Shown piece by piece: positions 36,323 through 46,425 of a stretch of 64,000 nt of DNA. How positions within the stretch are numbered: the first letter of the stretch is position 1; the number at the start of each line of letters is the position of its first letter. The position numbers and the translations under genes were made by a program. The stretch comes from Planctomycetota bacterium (GTDB taxonomy: Bacteria > Planctomycetota > Planctomycetia > Pirellulales > Pirellulaceae): NCBI GenBank assembly GCA_963204915.1, contig CAUJHS010000109.1:62001-126000 (forward strand), in the 5' to 3' direction. The notes under the pieces were generated by a model. That model made no database searches. It saw only the letters and a list, made by a program, of their open reading frames with translations, and was not told where the DNA came from.

Positions 36323-37777
36323 TCACGCCAAAATGTCGCGAACAACCGATCCATGCACGTCGGTCAGTCGGTAATCTCGGCCCGCATGACGGTACGTTAG
36401 CCGGGTATGATCAAATCCCATGAGATGCAAGATCGTGGCGTGAAGGTCGTGCACGTGCACGCGGTTCTCCACAGCGCGATAGCCGAAGTCGTCTGTCGCA
36501 CCGTGAACGTAACCTCCCTTCACTCCGCCACCCGCCAGCCAAACCGAGAACCCCCAATGGTTATGATCGCGGCCCAGTTTCACATCGCCCGTGCCGGGCT
36601 GAGGAAGCTCAACCGCCGGAGTGCGGCCAAATTCGCCTCCGCAAATGACCAGCGTGTCCTCCAAAAGGCCGCGTTGCTTAAGATCGGACAATAGGGCGCC
36701 AATGCCCCGGTCGCATTCGCCGGCCAGCCGACGATGCTCCTTTTCGATTTCGGAATGACTGTCCCAGGGTTGCACGTCGCCATGGTAACACTGTACGCAA
36801 CGCACGCCCCGCTCAATCAAACGACGAGCGATGAGTAATTGTCTCGCTTGAACGCCGGGTCCGTAGGCGTCGAGGACGTACTGTGGTTCATCATCCAAGC
36901 GAAACGCCTCGGCCGCGGCCGATTGCATTCGAAACGCCAACTCGAACGACTGAATGCGCGCCTCGAGCGCCGCATCTTCAGAGCGAGACGCTTGATGACG
37001 GCGATTTAATTCCGCCAGAAGGTCCAGCTGCCGACGTTGGGCCTGGCGATTTGTTGCGGCATTCGTGATATTCTCAACCAGCTTTTCGACTTCCGTGTTT
37101 CTGGTGTTGAGGTGCGTGCCCTGATAAACGCCCGGAAGAAAAGCAGCTCTCCAGTTTGAAACATCGGACACGGGCAACCCAGGGCACATGGCGATAAACC
37201 CTGGCAGGTTCTGGTTTTCTGTTCCCAGACCATACATCAACCAGGCGCCGAGACTGGGGCGAGAAAGGCGCTCATCGCCGCAATTCATGAGTCGCATCGA
37301 CTGCTCATGATTGGGCGTATTCGCATACATCGAACGGATGACGCACAAATCGTCGGCATGCTGCGCCGTGTGCGAAAAAATCTCGCTGATTTCAAGACCA
37401 CTCTCGCCGTGCTTACGAAACTGGAACGGCGAGGGTAGCGCGGCGCCAGTGGGTCGCTCGGTCGAGAGATTGCCGGTCGGAAGCGTTTGGCCCTCGTATT
37501 TCCTCAACAGGGGCTTAGGGTCAAATGTATCGACTTGCGAAGGCCCCCCATTCAGGTAGATATGAATCAGGCGTTTCGCCTTCGGCGCAAAGTGGGGGTC
37601 CCTGGCCGCCAAAGGATTTCGTCGATCATCGACTGGCGCTCGCTCTTGAGTGTCGGCCAATAAGCCCGCTTGAGCCAGCACGCCCACAAGCCCACATGTA
37701 CCCAACCCGGCGCCCAAAGTGCGCACCAAGTCACGGCGGGATAAATGACTTTTCGCCGAATGCTTGTCAGAGTTCAT
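36323..37777 (-). CDS. DUF1501 protein without an adjacent PSD1 partner
   Basis: 484 residues from the ATG at 37777 (a GTG two codons earlier is equally possible). A twin-arginine signal, SRRDLVRTLGAGLGTCGLVG, indicates Tat export. DUF1501 motifs are present: [38 protein letters not shown] with GRDHNHWGFSVW, and DLHATILHLMGFDHTRLTYR. It differs clearly from the first DUF1501 protein (25474) in the insert between the two metal regions. No DUF1549/DUF1553 gene is next to it. The neighbours are the membrane repeat protein (convergent) and the EF-hand protein (divergent). Confidence 0.92.
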   Translation of the reverse strand: MNSDKHSAKSHLSRRDLVRTLGAGLGTCGLVGVLAQAGLLADTQERAPVDDRRNPLAARDPHFAPKAKRLIHIYLNGGPSQVDTFDPKPLLRKYEGQTLPTGNLSTERPTGAALPSPFQFRKHGESGLEISEIFSHTAQHADDLCVIRSMYANTPNHEQSMRLMNCGDERLSRPSLGAWLMYGLGTENQNLPGFIAMCPGLPVSDVSNWRAAFLPGVYQGTHLNTRNTEVEKLVENITNAATNRQAQRRQLDLLAELNRRHQASRSEDAALEARIQSFELAFRMQSAAAEAFRLDDEPQYVLDAYGPGVQARQLLIARRLIERGVRCVQCYHGDVQPWDSHSEIEKEHRRLAGECDRGIGALLSDLKQRGLLEDTLVICGGEFGRTPAVELPQPGTGDVKLGRDHNHWGFSVWLAGGGVKGGYVHGATDDFGYRAVENRVHVHDLHATILHLMGFDHTRLTYRHAGRDYRLTDVHGSVVRDILA

Positions 37778-38050
37778 GATCACCGTTGGAAAGTGTCGCG
37801 GAGTGATACTCGTTATAAACCCTTCCGTCCCTTGGCGAAACGGATTTTCCTGCCGTAGAGATTTTCCAGTTTACGATGACGTCCCTTAAAATGGTGGTTT
37901 ACGTAGCGATACGCAGCGGCGATTTCAGGGTTTAATTCGTAGGCAGCAACACGCGTTTCGGCTTGGCTTATCCTGCGCCGCGTGTGATAATCGATCTTGG
38001 AGCGATATAACTCTTTGCGCTCACGTGCTTTGCAGTAGGAGTGACGACCC

Positions 38051-39883
38051 ATGGAACGAGCGAAGCGATACAGCGGGCTGACCCTCGGCGGCGCCCTGGC
38101 GATGTTGATCGTCTCGGCTGCACCGGCGCTTGCCCAACCGTCGTTCGGGGGACCCGGAAGTTTTCTTTCGCGTATGGACCAGAACGGCAACGGCATGCTT
38201 GAGCCGAGTGAAATCTCGGACCGCATGCGAGGCTTCCTCGAACGCATCGCCCAATCGGACCGTTCCATTAATCTTTCGCAGCCGATTCCCATAAGCAGAT
38301 TAGCACAAGCCATGGAACGATCGCGCGGCGGCGACAGCGGACGCGGCGGTGATCGCGGTAGTGATCGTGGTGGAAATGATCGCGATCGTGATCGTAATAG
38401 CAGTTCGGCGAATCTGACGGCGCCAACTCTCGTACCAGGTTTCGCCACGCCCGAATTGCCGCCCGTGCCTGGGTTTGGAGAAGCGTCCGAAGCGTTGTTA
38501 AACGTTAGCGACGAAGATCGTCGCGAGGCGGCGGAGCGTCTCGACCGATACGACCGAAACAAGGACGGTGTGCTCGACCAGCGCGAAATCTCGGAAGGTC
38601 GCTGGAGCGACCAACCGTTCAGTTACGATCGAAATCGCGACGGGAAACTTTCGCGCGATGAGTTGGCCATTCGCTATGCGGAACGACGCGAAAAAGAAGA
38701 AAAAGAACGCCGAGACCGAGACCGCGCCAATAGTTCATCGCGCAGTTCATCCTCGCCCACCTCCCGGGGATCCTCCAGCAGTCCATCGGGAGTTGACCCA
38801 CGCATGGAGGGTATTGTCACCAGCATTTTGGGGCGTTACGACAAAAATAAGAACGGCATTCTCGACCGTGATGAATGGGGCGACATGCGCAGTGATCCCT
38901 CGGCGGGCGATAAGAACCGTGATGGCCGCATCACGAAAGAAGAAATGGCGGCATGGCTTTCCGAACGATTTCAAGGCGGCGGAGGAGATCGAGGCGGCGA
39001 CCGCGGCGGTGATCGAGACCGCGGCGGAGACCGTGATCGGGGCGGACCTTCCGGCGCGTTTGGCGGCTCGCCTTGGGGCGGAGGTCCGCCAGGGGGATTT
39101 GGCATGTCGCCTTGGGGCGGCCCTCCCGGTGGAGGATTCATGCCCCCGGGTGGATTCACACCACCCGGTGGAGAACAGCCCAATTTCTTCGCGAATCGCG
39201 GAGGGTGGGGAAGTTCGCGCGGGGGAGACGATAACGACGACCGTCGACGAGACTCTTCGCGACGTTCGGATGACCGGAATTCAAATCAAAGCAGTCAAAC
39301 GTCCGACATGCGCAGCTATCGCTTCCAGCCTGCGCTGGACCGGATCAATAGCCAGTTTGAAAATCTGCCCGATTGGTTTGCGCGAAGCGATGCGAACGGC
39401 GACGGTCAGATTGTGATGAGCGAGTACGCTTCGGAATGGCCTGAATCAAAGGTGAAAGAGTTCCTTACGCTCGACAAGAATGGCGATGGCGTTGTAACAC
39501 CGGCCGAGTGCGTGGCGTCGGTAGAAAGCGGTTTCTCGCCGGGTGCGTCATCGTTTGGTGGATCCGCGCCGTCGAGCCGAGGCGGTCCATCCGCCACAAC
39601 CACCGCAGCGGCAACGCCCACCGGAACTTCCGCCACTCCGGCAGCACCGACGACTGGCTACACCGAATCGCAAGGCGCGACTCCGGCAGCAACTCCATCC
39701 GGGATCGACCCGCGATATGTCTCGTACGCGCAGAGTCTTGTCAGTAAGTACGACGCCAACAAGGATGGCGTGCTCGACAAGGCCGAGTCGGCGCAAGTGA
39801 GCGTCGTGAAACCTGAAACGGACGCTGACGGCAATGGCCAAATCACGGCCGAAGAGCTTGCCAAGTCGCTCATGAAAAAGTAA
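38051..39883 (+). CDS. Secreted protein with nine EF-hand motifs
   Basis: 610 residues, with AGGAG (38037-38041) before the ATG and a signal peptide ending PALAQ. Nine EF-hand loops of the form DxNxDGxL are visible, at about residues 43, 166, 192, 263, 286, 446, 474, 566 and 590, for example MDQNGNGMLEPSE, YDRNKDGVLDQRE, YDKNKNGILDRDE, SDANGDGQIVMSE and TDADGNGQITAEE. Between them lie low-complexity linkers: a Ser/Arg/Asp-rich stretch, a tandem GGDRGGDRDRGG stretch (about 313-335) and a Gly/Pro-rich segment with PPGGF repeats (about 345-375). The motifs fit a periplasmic or surface Ca2+-binding protein, with most loops in pairs. Enzymatic function is unlikely; possible roles are matrix or Ca2+ buffering. 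Confidence 0.9.
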   Translation: MERAKRYSGLTLGGALAMLIVSAAPALAQPSFGGPGSFLSRMDQNGNGMLEPSEISDRMRGFLERIAQSDRSINLSQPIPISRLAQAMERSRGGDSGRGGDRGSDRGGNDRDRDRNSSSANLTAPTLVPGFATPELPPVPGFGEASEALLNVSDEDRREAAERLDRYDRNKDGVLDQREISEGRWSDQPFSYDRNRDGKLSRDELAIRYAERREKEEKERRDRDRANSSSRSSSSPTSRGSSSSPSGVDPRMEGIVTSILGRYDKNKNGILDRDEWGDMRSDPSAGDKNRDGRITKEEMAAWLSERFQGGGGDRGGDRGGDRDRGGDRDRGGPSGAFGGSPWGGGPPGGFGMSPWGGPPGGGFMPPGGFTPPGGEQPNFFANRGGWGSSRGGDDNDDRRRDSSRRSDDRNSNQSSQTSDMRSYRFQPALDRINSQFENLPDWFARSDANGDGQIVMSEYASEWPESKVKEFLTLDKNGDGVVTPAECVASVESGFSPGASSFGGSAPSSRGGPSATTTAAATPTGTSATPAAPTTGYTESQGATPAATPSGIDPRYVSYAQSLVSKYDANKDGVLDKAESAQVSVVKPETDADGNGQITAEELAKSLMKK

Positions 39884-40033
39884 CGAACGGCCGTTTGGAC
39901 GAGCAGAGTTTGCGACAGTGCTTCGCAGCTTGCGAATTTCGCATTTGGCGCCTCCTCCCCATGCGGAAACGCAGACGCAGCAACGATCTACCCCTGATTT
40001 TGGGGAGTCTTACCGCGGTTTTTCTTTGAAGCC

Positions 40034-41137
40034 TCAGTCGACGGGTTCACTGCGCGCGTAGGCGCCGAGCACCTCCAATCGCACAGTTTTGCGGCCGAGC
40101 GCTTCCAGCGCCTTCTTGACTCGGGTATCGGTTGGATGCCCCTCCAGCTCAACAAAGAATAAATACTCGCTCTTTGTTGCCGGAATTGGAAACGATTCGA
40201 TCCATGTTAGATTGAGCCCTGCTTTTTTGAAAACCGTGGTCGCATCGGCCAAAGCCCCCGGTTTATGAGGTAGCTCGAACATTAGCGATGTCTTGTCTTT
40301 GCCCGTGCGCGCCGGCGGTTGGCCCCCAATCACCGCAAAGCGGGTTACATTGTGCGGGTTATCCTCGATGTTGGCGGCAATGACGTCCAAGCTGTAATTG
40401 ACGCCGGCTTCATAACTTGCGATGGCCGCAGCGCCTTGGCGTTGCGAGGCAAGTTCCGCCGCAGCCGCAGTGCTCGTCATCTCGACCGTACGTGCTTGCG
40501 GCACATTACGTGCTAACCAGTTTCGGCACTGGGAAAGCGCTTGGGGTTTGCTGTAAACTTCGCGCACTTCGCCCTGGGGGCATTTACCCAAAAGGTTGTG
40601 GTGAATTCGGAGTTGCACTTCGCCACAGATTTGTACGGGCAACCGAGCGAACATTCCCAACGTATCGACGACGCGTCCGTCGGTTGAATTCTCGATGGGA
40701 ACCAAGCCGCAATCGACCTGTCTTCGATTCACTTCCTCGAACACTCCGGCAATGCTCGCCAAAGGCACGAGATCCGCGGCGCTGCCAAACCGCTCCACGG
40801 CCGCCAGATAACTGTAACTGTATTTCGGTCCCAAGTACGCAACCCGGACCGGCCGCACCAATGCCCGCGACCCGCTATAAACCTCGCGCAGCACGCGACG
40901 GACGCACTCGGGCGGGAGGGCGCCGGTATGAGTCGCGGCCAATGCTTCGAGACGCTGCCGTTCTTCCGGGTCTTCTAACGAAACTTTGCCATTTTCGGCG
41001 TGAATCGACGCCACGTGTTTGATGAGCTGAGCCCGTTTATGAAGCAATTCGACCAGCTGGCGATCGGTTTGCTGAAGTTGTTTTTGCAAGTCGGCCGCCG
41101 AGCCGGCGCGCTTGGAAGTTTTCTTTCGCTGGGCCAT
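40034..41137 (-). CDS. pheA: Chorismate mutase / prephenate dehydratase
   Basis: Bifunctional enzyme that turns chorismate into phenylpyruvate, the phenylalanine precursor. The ATG at 41137 gives 367 residues; a TTG four codons earlier is possible. The helical chorismate mutase domain (about 15-100) includes LVELLHKRAQLIKHVASIH. The dehydratase domain has VRVAYLGPKYSYSYLAAVERF, PIENSTDGRVVDTLGMF, EVYSKPQALSQC and the catalytic NVTRFAVIG. The C-terminal ACT domain (about 280-360) has LPHKPGALADA and ESFPIPATKSEYLFFVELEG, whose ESFP motif binds Phe for feedback inhibition. Its promoter lies in the region shared with dnaK. Confidence 0.95.
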   Translation of the reverse strand: MAQRKKTSKRAGSAADLQKQLQQTDRQLVELLHKRAQLIKHVASIHAENGKVSLEDPEERQRLEALAATHTGALPPECVRRVLREVYSGSRALVRPVRVAYLGPKYSYSYLAAVERFGSAADLVPLASIAGVFEEVNRRQVDCGLVPIENSTDGRVVDTLGMFARLPVQICGEVQLRIHHNLLGKCPQGEVREVYSKPQALSQCRNWLARNVPQARTVEMTSTAAAAELASQRQGAAAIASYEAGVNYSLDVIAANIEDNPHNVTRFAVIGGQPPARTGKDKTSLMFELPHKPGALADATTVFKKAGLNLTWIESFPIPATKSEYLFFVELEGHPTDTRVKKALEALGRKTVRLEVLGAYARSEPVD

Positions 41138-41270
41138 AGACGCACTCAACTGTCAAAATGGCGCCGTCCGCAGGAAAACCCAGCGAACGGCCAAGGGCAC
41201 ATGAAGCACTAAATTCCGTAATACCTTACTCAGAAACAGTTTACGAAAACAAAAATCTAGTAATTGTGAT

Positions 41271-41287
41271 TTGGCACCCCCTTTGCT
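41271..41287 (+). promoter_or_regulatory. Near-perfect sigma-54 promoter upstream of dnaK
   Basis: TTGGCAC-N5-TTGCT (41271-41287) fits the -24/-12 consensus in all key positions, with GG and GC 10 bp apart. It is read towards dnaK, whose start is about 180 nt downstream. The rest of the 331-bp intergenic region (41138-41468) shows no CIRCE repeat or clear sigma-32-like box. RpoN control of a main chaperone gene would be unusual. Confidence 0.7.
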
Positions 41288-41468
41288 AAGGGATACTTTC
41301 GCATAACTTTGGCGGATTTCAACCCGCCGGAAATAGATTCCACACCAATTTCTCGTTTTCGTTTTGCGAATAATTCGTCACACTGGCGAATCGCGTACGT
41401 GAGATACTGCTCAGACAACATGTGGGCAGGGGCAATTTCGACTCCTTCGATTGGAAAGTAACGAAACT

Positions 41469-43397
41469 ATGGCACAGGGTGAAAAAATCATCGGCATCGA
41501 CTTAGGGACAACCAATTCCGTCGTCTCTGTGATGGAAGGGGGCGAAGCCAAAGTCATTCCCAATCAAGAAGGGAATCGACTTACCCCCAGCGTTGTCGCA
41601 TTTACTGACAAGGGCGAAGTCCTTGTGGGGGAACCCGCCAAGCGGCAAGCCGTAACCAACCCGAAACGCACGGTCTATTCGATCAAGCGCTTCATGGGCC
41701 GCCGGCACGGCGAAGTGCAGAATGAGGAAAAGATGGTCCCTTACCAGGTGGTCGGGGGCTCAAGCGAGTACGTGAAGGTTCGCATTGATGACAAGGAATA
41801 CACGCCGCAAGAGGTCTCCGCCAAGACACTTCGGAAATTGAAGGAAGCAGCGGAGGCCTATCTCGGTCACAAAGTGAATAAGGCGGTCATTACGGTTCCG
41901 GCCTACTTCAACGACGCGCAGCGACAAGCCACCAAGGACGCCGGCCAGATTGCCGGGCTTGAAGTCGCCCGGATCATCAACGAGCCGACGGCAGCTGCAA
42001 TGGCCTATGGTTTGGACAAAAAGAAAGACGAGAAAATCGTCGTGTTCGACTTAGGCGGCGGTACGTTCGATGTCTCGGTGCTGGAAGTCTCGGGTACCGA
42101 AGCCGACGGCAGTGGCGCCACGGTGTTTCAAGTCATCTCGACCAACGGCGATACGCATCTCGGCGGCGATGACTTTGATGAAGAGTTAATCCACTACGTG
42201 GCGGCGCAGTTCAAGAGCGAACAAGGAATTGACCTTCGCAAAGAACCGATGGCGCTTCAGCGTCTCCAGGAAGCGTGTGAAAAAGCCAAGAAGGAATTGT
42301 CGAGCCGTCCCGAAACCGACATTAACTTACCGTTCATCGCCGTAGGGCCCGACAATAGCCCGAAGCACCTCCAAATGACGATCACGCGATCAAAGTTTGA
42401 GGAGCTAATCGACCCTCTCATCGAGCGTTGTCGTCGTCCCGTGCTGCAAGCGATGGAAGACGCCAAACTCAAACCGAGCCAGATTGACGAGGTGGTGCTT
42501 GTCGGCGGTTCGACGCGCGTCCCCAAGGTGCAAAAGCTGGTCAAAGAGATCTTTGGTAAGGAACCGCACAAGGGCGTAAATCCCGATGAAGTCGTAGCGG
42601 TCGGCGCAGCAATTCAAGGAAGCGTACTCGCGGGCGATCGGCGCGATGTGCTGTTGCTCGACGTGACGCCGCTATCGCTCGGCATCGAAACGCTGGGGGG
42701 CGTGTTCACCAAACTGGTCGAACGCAACACGACCATTCCTACGGAAAAGAAGGAGACCTTTAGCACTGCGGATGACAATCAATCGGCGGTGACCGTGAAG
42801 GTTTTCCAAGGCGAACGCCCCATGGCTGCGGACAACCGCCTCTTGGGTGAGTTCAATCTCGAAGGCATTCCGCCGCAACCACGCGGCATGCCGAAGATCG
42901 AGGTCAAGTTCGACATCGACCAGAACGGTATTTTGAGCGTTTCGGCCAAAGATTTAACGAGTGGTAAAGAGGCGTCGATCCAGGTGAAGCAGTCGGCGGG
43001 ATTGTCCGACACCGAAATCGACCGGATGCGCAAAGACGCCGAGTCGCACGCTTCAGAAGATAAGAAGCGACTGGAGCTGGCCACGGCCCGTAACGAGGCG
43101 GAGCACCTGTGCTTCCAGCTTGAAAAACTAATGAAGGATCATTCCGAAAAACTGACCGACGCCGACAAAGAACCGCTCACGCGATCAATTGCCAAAGTAC
43201 GAGAATCCGCAAAAGGCGACGATGTGCAGGCTATCAAGTCGGCGGTAAATGATCTGGAGCAGGCGCAACAAGCCTTTAGCAAGGTCTTGTACGAACGCAG
43301 TCAGAGCGCTCCGGCTGAACATGCCAGCGCTGGCGGCGCAACAAGCGGCGGAGACGACGACGCAATTGACGCCGAGTTCGAGGTGAAGAAAGACTAG
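41469..43397 (+). CDS. dnaK: Molecular chaperone DnaK (Hsp70)
   Basis: ATP-dependent chaperone that binds unfolded segments. The ATG at 41469 (GGAAAG upstream at 41453-41458) gives 642 residues, the normal size; a TTG at 41451 is not needed. Motifs: [14 protein letters not shown] at the start, [47 protein letters not shown], and the substrate-binding domain with [19 protein letters not shown]. The C terminus ends DAEFEVKKD in the standard style. Neither grpE nor dnaJ is adjacent; clpB follows after 257 bp on the same strand, so the disaggregase system is grouped. Confidence 0.98.
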   Translation: MAQGEKIIGIDLGTTNSVVSVMEGGEAKVIPNQEGNRLTPSVVAFTDKGEVLVGEPAKRQAVTNPKRTVYSIKRFMGRRHGEVQNEEKMVPYQVVGGSSEYVKVRIDDKEYTPQEVSAKTLRKLKEAAEAYLGHKVNKAVITVPAYFNDAQRQATKDAGQIAGLEVARIINEPTAAAMAYGLDKKKDEKIVVFDLGGGTFDVSVLEVSGTEADGSGATVFQVISTNGDTHLGGDDFDEELIHYVAAQFKSEQGIDLRKEPMALQRLQEACEKAKKELSSRPETDINLPFIAVGPDNSPKHLQMTITRSKFEELIDPLIERCRRPVLQAMEDAKLKPSQIDEVVLVGGSTRVPKVQKLVKEIFGKEPHKGVNPDEVVAVGAAIQGSVLAGDRRDVLLLDVTPLSLGIETLGGVFTKLVERNTTIPTEKKETFSTADDNQSAVTVKVFQGERPMAADNRLLGEFNLEGIPPQPRGMPKIEVKFDIDQNGILSVSAKDLTSGKEASIQVKQSAGLSDTEIDRMRKDAESHASEDKKRLELATARNEAEHLCFQLEKLMKDHSEKLTDADKEPLTRSIAKVRESAKGDDVQAIKSAVNDLEQAQQAFSKVLYERSQSAPAEHASAGGATSGGDDDAIDAEFEVKKD

Positions 43398-43426
43398 CCT
43401 TTGGGCGGTCGTTGGGAGCCTCGGCG

Positions 43427-43456
43427 GCCGCCGGACAACGAGACGTTTCCGGCGGC
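43427..43456. other. Strong hairpin downstream of dnaK
   Basis: GCCGCCGGA (43427-43435) pairs perfectly with TCCGGCGGC (43448-43456) around a 12-nt loop, 30 nt after the dnaK stop. The nearest T-run (TTTTG) is about 13 nt further, so classical termination is doubtful. It may lower read-through to clpB or protect the dnaK message. Confidence 0.55.
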
Positions 43457-43654
43457 TGCTTAGGCCGTTTTGTTCGATTCGACGCGCATCCGACGCCGTT
43501 CCTTGGCGGTCGTTTGCGCGTCGTGTCATGTACCGACTCATTCAGCTTGAACCCCCCTATTCACAAAGAAGCGCGCGAGCCAAACGTCCTGCGGCGTCCG
43601 TCGCGGGAAAAGCGATTTACTCTCAACCACGACAATTAACCCCTCACAACGATC

Positions 43655-46336
43655 ATGGCTTTTCGTTTCGACAAATTGACGGTCAAGGCGCAAGAAGCCG
43701 TTCAGCGCGCGCAAGAGCTTGCCGCCGACCGAGGAAATCCTGAAATCTCGCCGTTGCATTTGCTTTCGTCGCTGCTGAACGAGTCGGAAGGCGTCGTGCG
43801 GCCGCTCCTGGAGAAAATTGGCGTCCAACGATCGCAATTAACCGGAATGGTCGAGTCAGAAATCAAGCGGCTTCCGCAGGTCTCGGGCGGCTCGCAACCA
43901 GGCATCACAGCGCTTCTGAAAAAAGTGTTGGATGCTTCGGCCGATCAAGCCGCGCAAATGAAGGATGAGTTCGTCTCGACCGAGCATCTGCTCCTTGCCT
44001 TGGCCAAGGTCGACTCGCCCGCCAAAAACTTGCTTCAGATTAACGGTCTGCGCGAAAACGACATCCTGCAAGGTCTCACGGCTTTGCGTGGCAGCGCACG
44101 GGTGACCGATCAGAACCCTGAGGAAAAATATCAGGCATTGCAAAAGTATGGCATTGATCTGGTCGAACGGGCCAGCCAAGGCAAGCTTGATCCGGTGATC
44201 GGCCGCGATCAGGAAATTCGTCGCGTCATTCAGGTTCTATCGCGCCGCACGAAGAACAATCCGGTGCTGATTGGCGAGCCCGGTGTGGGAAAAACCGCCA
44301 TCGCCGAAGGGTTGGCCCTGCGCATTTGGCAAGGCGACGTGCCGCAAAGTTTGAAAAATCGCCGCGTTATCGCCCTGGACATGGGCGCGCTCGTGGCGGG
44401 CACCAAATTCCGCGGCGAGTTCGAAGAACGCCTGAAGGCGGTGCTGCGCGAAGTGCAAAGCGCGGGCAACATCGTCTTGTTCATCGACGAACTTCATACC
44501 GTCGTGGGAGCCGGCCGCGCCGAAGGAAGCGCCGATGCGGCGAACCTCCTTAAGCCCGCATTGGCGCGAGGAGAACTGCGTTGCATCGGCGCCACGACTC
44601 TGGACGAGTACCGCGAACATATTGAGAAAGACGCCGCGCTGGAACGCCGTTTTCAGCCGGTGTTTGTAGGAGAGCCGTCGATTGAGGATACCGTGGCGAT
44701 CTTGCGCGGTTTGAAACCTCGTTACGAAGCGCATCACGGCGTCAAAATCAAAGACTCAGCGCTTGTCGCGGCGGCGGAGCTTTCGGAACGGTACATCACC
44801 GACCGATTTTTGCCCGACAAGGCCATCGACCTCGTCGATGAAGCGGCAAGCCGCCTAGCTATGGAACTGGAAAGCGTTCCTACAGAAATTGACCAGGTAC
44901 AGCGACGGCTGCGGCAACTCGAGTTGGCCGCGCGGCAACTTACCGAAGAAACCGAGGAAAGCGCTCGGGAGCGACTTGCAGAAATCGAAGAAGAAATCGC
45001 CCAGCTCAAGCACAAGGAAGCAAGTTTGCGGGAGCAATGGGAGGCCGAGAAACTCGGCATCGGCGGAGTGCAACAACTTCGCCAAGAGTTAGCGCAAGCA
45101 CAACTTGAGTATGAACAACTCGAAAAAACCGTCAAGGAGAAACAGTCGCGAGGGGAACTCGTCAGCGAAGACGACTACCAAAAGATGTACCAGCTACATA
45201 CCCGGCGCCGGCAACTGGAACAACGGCTCGAAGCCGAAGACCAGGCGGCTAAGGATCAAGATGAAAAGAAAACCCAACGCCGCCTCCTGCGGCAGCAGGT
45301 CACCGAGGAGGAAATCGCCGAAGTGGTGAGTTCGTGGACCGGTGTGCCGGTGTCGCGCATGATGGAGACCGAACGCGCCAAGCTCCTGGTTCTGGAGGAA
45401 CGGATCCATCAGCGTATGGTCAACCAGGAAGAGGCGGTCGAAGCCGTCGCGAACGCCGTTCGCCGCAGCCGGAGCGGTTTGCAAGATCCGAATCGTCCTA
45501 TCGGCTCGTTCCTATTTTTAGGACCGACCGGCGTGGGTAAGACCGAACTTTGCAAAGCCTTGGCCGAGGTCTTGTTCGACGATGAACACGCCATGGTGCG
45601 GCTCGACATGAGCGAGTACATGGAGCGGCATACCGTGAGCCGGTTGATTGGCGCCCCGCCGGGCTATGTGGGGTACGAGGAAGGCGGCAAGCTCACGGAA
45701 GCAGTTCGCCGTCGGCCGTACTGCGTCATCTTGCTCGACGAAATTGAGAAAGCACATCGCGACGTGTTCAACGTGCTGTTGCAACTGCTCGACGACGGCC
45801 GCTTAACCGACAGTCACGGCAAGACGGTGGATTTCACCAACACGATTGTGGTGATGACGAGCAACATCGGCGGCCAATACATCCAAAAAATTGCCGAGGA
45901 AGGCGGCGACGAAGAGGAAATTCGCCAAGGTGTGCTGGACGCCTTACGAGCCCAGTTTCTGCCCGAGTTTCTGAACCGCATCGATGAGACGATCATTTTC
46001 CGTCCGCTCACGCGGGATGACATACGACGTATTGTCGACTTGCAGCTTCGCAAACTGCATCAACAAATGGAGAAGCAGAATCTCCACTTGGAGGTGAGCG
46101 ATGCGGCGCGCAAGGCCCTGGCCGCCGAAGGCTACGATCCAACCTATGGCGCCCGACCATTGAAGCGAGTGATCCTGCGCCGCCTGCAAAACCCCCTGGC
46201 GTCGGAACTGCTCAAAGGCGCTTTGCCCGAGGGAAGCGGCGTGCGAATCGATTATGACGGAGTCGAATTCACGTTTAACCGCCTCGCCCCTGGCGAAGTA
46301 GGCCGAACGGTGGTTCAAACGGAATCGGTTCGTTAA
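43655..46336 (+). CDS. clpB: ATP-dependent disaggregase ClpB
   Basis: Hexameric AAA+ unfoldase that rescues aggregated protein together with DnaK. 893 residues. The N domain (1-150) begins [18 protein letters not shown]. The first AAA module has [13 protein letters not shown] (about 206) and [14 protein letters not shown]. The M-domain coiled coil (about 410-530) distinguishes ClpB from ClpA/ClpC. The second module has [16 protein letters not shown] (about 625), [20 protein letters not shown] and GARPLKRVI near the end. It follows dnaK by 257 bp on the same strand. Proteins of this size and domain order are unambiguous. Confidence 0.98.
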   Translation: MAFRFDKLTVKAQEAVQRAQELAADRGNPEISPLHLLSSLLNESEGVVRPLLEKIGVQRSQLTGMVESEIKRLPQVSGGSQPGITALLKKVLDASADQAAQMKDEFVSTEHLLLALAKVDSPAKNLLQINGLRENDILQGLTALRGSARVTDQNPEEKYQALQKYGIDLVERASQGKLDPVIGRDQEIRRVIQVLSRRTKNNPVLIGEPGVGKTAIAEGLALRIWQGDVPQSLKNRRVIALDMGALVAGTKFRGEFEERLKAVLREVQSAGNIVLFIDELHTVVGAGRAEGSADAANLLKPALARGELRCIGATTLDEYREHIEKDAALERRFQPVFVGEPSIEDTVAILRGLKPRYEAHHGVKIKDSALVAAAELSERYITDRFLPDKAIDLVDEAASRLAMELESVPTEIDQVQRRLRQLELAARQLTEETEESARERLAEIEEEIAQLKHKEASLREQWEAEKLGIGGVQQLRQELAQAQLEYEQLEKTVKEKQSRGELVSEDDYQKMYQLHTRRRQLEQRLEAEDQAAKDQDEKKTQRRLLRQQVTEEEIAEVVSSWTGVPVSRMMETERAKLLVLEERIHQRMVNQEEAVEAVANAVRRSRSGLQDPNRPIGSFLFLGPTGVGKTELCKALAEVLFDDEHAMVRLDMSEYMERHTVSRLIGAPPGYVGYEEGGKLTEAVRRRPYCVILLDEIEKAHRDVFNVLLQLLDDGRLTDSHGKTVDFTNTIVVMTSNIGGQYIQKIAEEGGDEEEIRQGVLDALRAQFLPEFLNRIDETIIFRPLTRDDIRRIVDLQLRKLHQQMEKQNLHLEVSDAARKALAAEGYDPTYGARPLKRVILRRLQNPLASELLKGALPEGSGVRIDYDGVEFTFNRLAPGEVGRTVVQTESVR

Positions 46337-46381
46337 CCGACAATGATCTTAAGCAACATGGACGTAAGCGAAACAGACGAC

Positions 46382-46407
46382 GCTGACCGGCGCTTCTACC
46401 GGTCAGC
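46382..46407. terminator. Hairpin between convergent clpB and the next gene
   Basis: GCTGACCGG (46382-46390) pairs perfectly with CCGGTCAGC (46399-46407) around an 8-nt loop. It sits between two convergent stops, the usual position of a two-way terminator, but has no T-run on either side. Confidence 0.55.
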
Positions 46408-46425
46408 ATGTCGCTCGCAACGCCT

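Noticed and set aside
37813-38562. 249-codon minus-strand frame antisense to the EF-hand gene
   Set aside because: It is the complement of repetitive EF-hand coding sequence, and the part before 38052 has the Ser/Arg/Pro composition of a shadow frame.
38568-39416. 282-codon plus-strand frame inside the EF-hand gene
   Set aside because: Alternate frame of a gene with a clear signal peptide and nine EF-hands; its own sequence has no motif.
41138-41468. CIRCE or heat-shock sigma-box upstream of dnaK
   Set aside because: I looked for the TTAGCACTC-N9-GAGTGCTAA repeat and saw none; only the sigma-54 promoter stands out.
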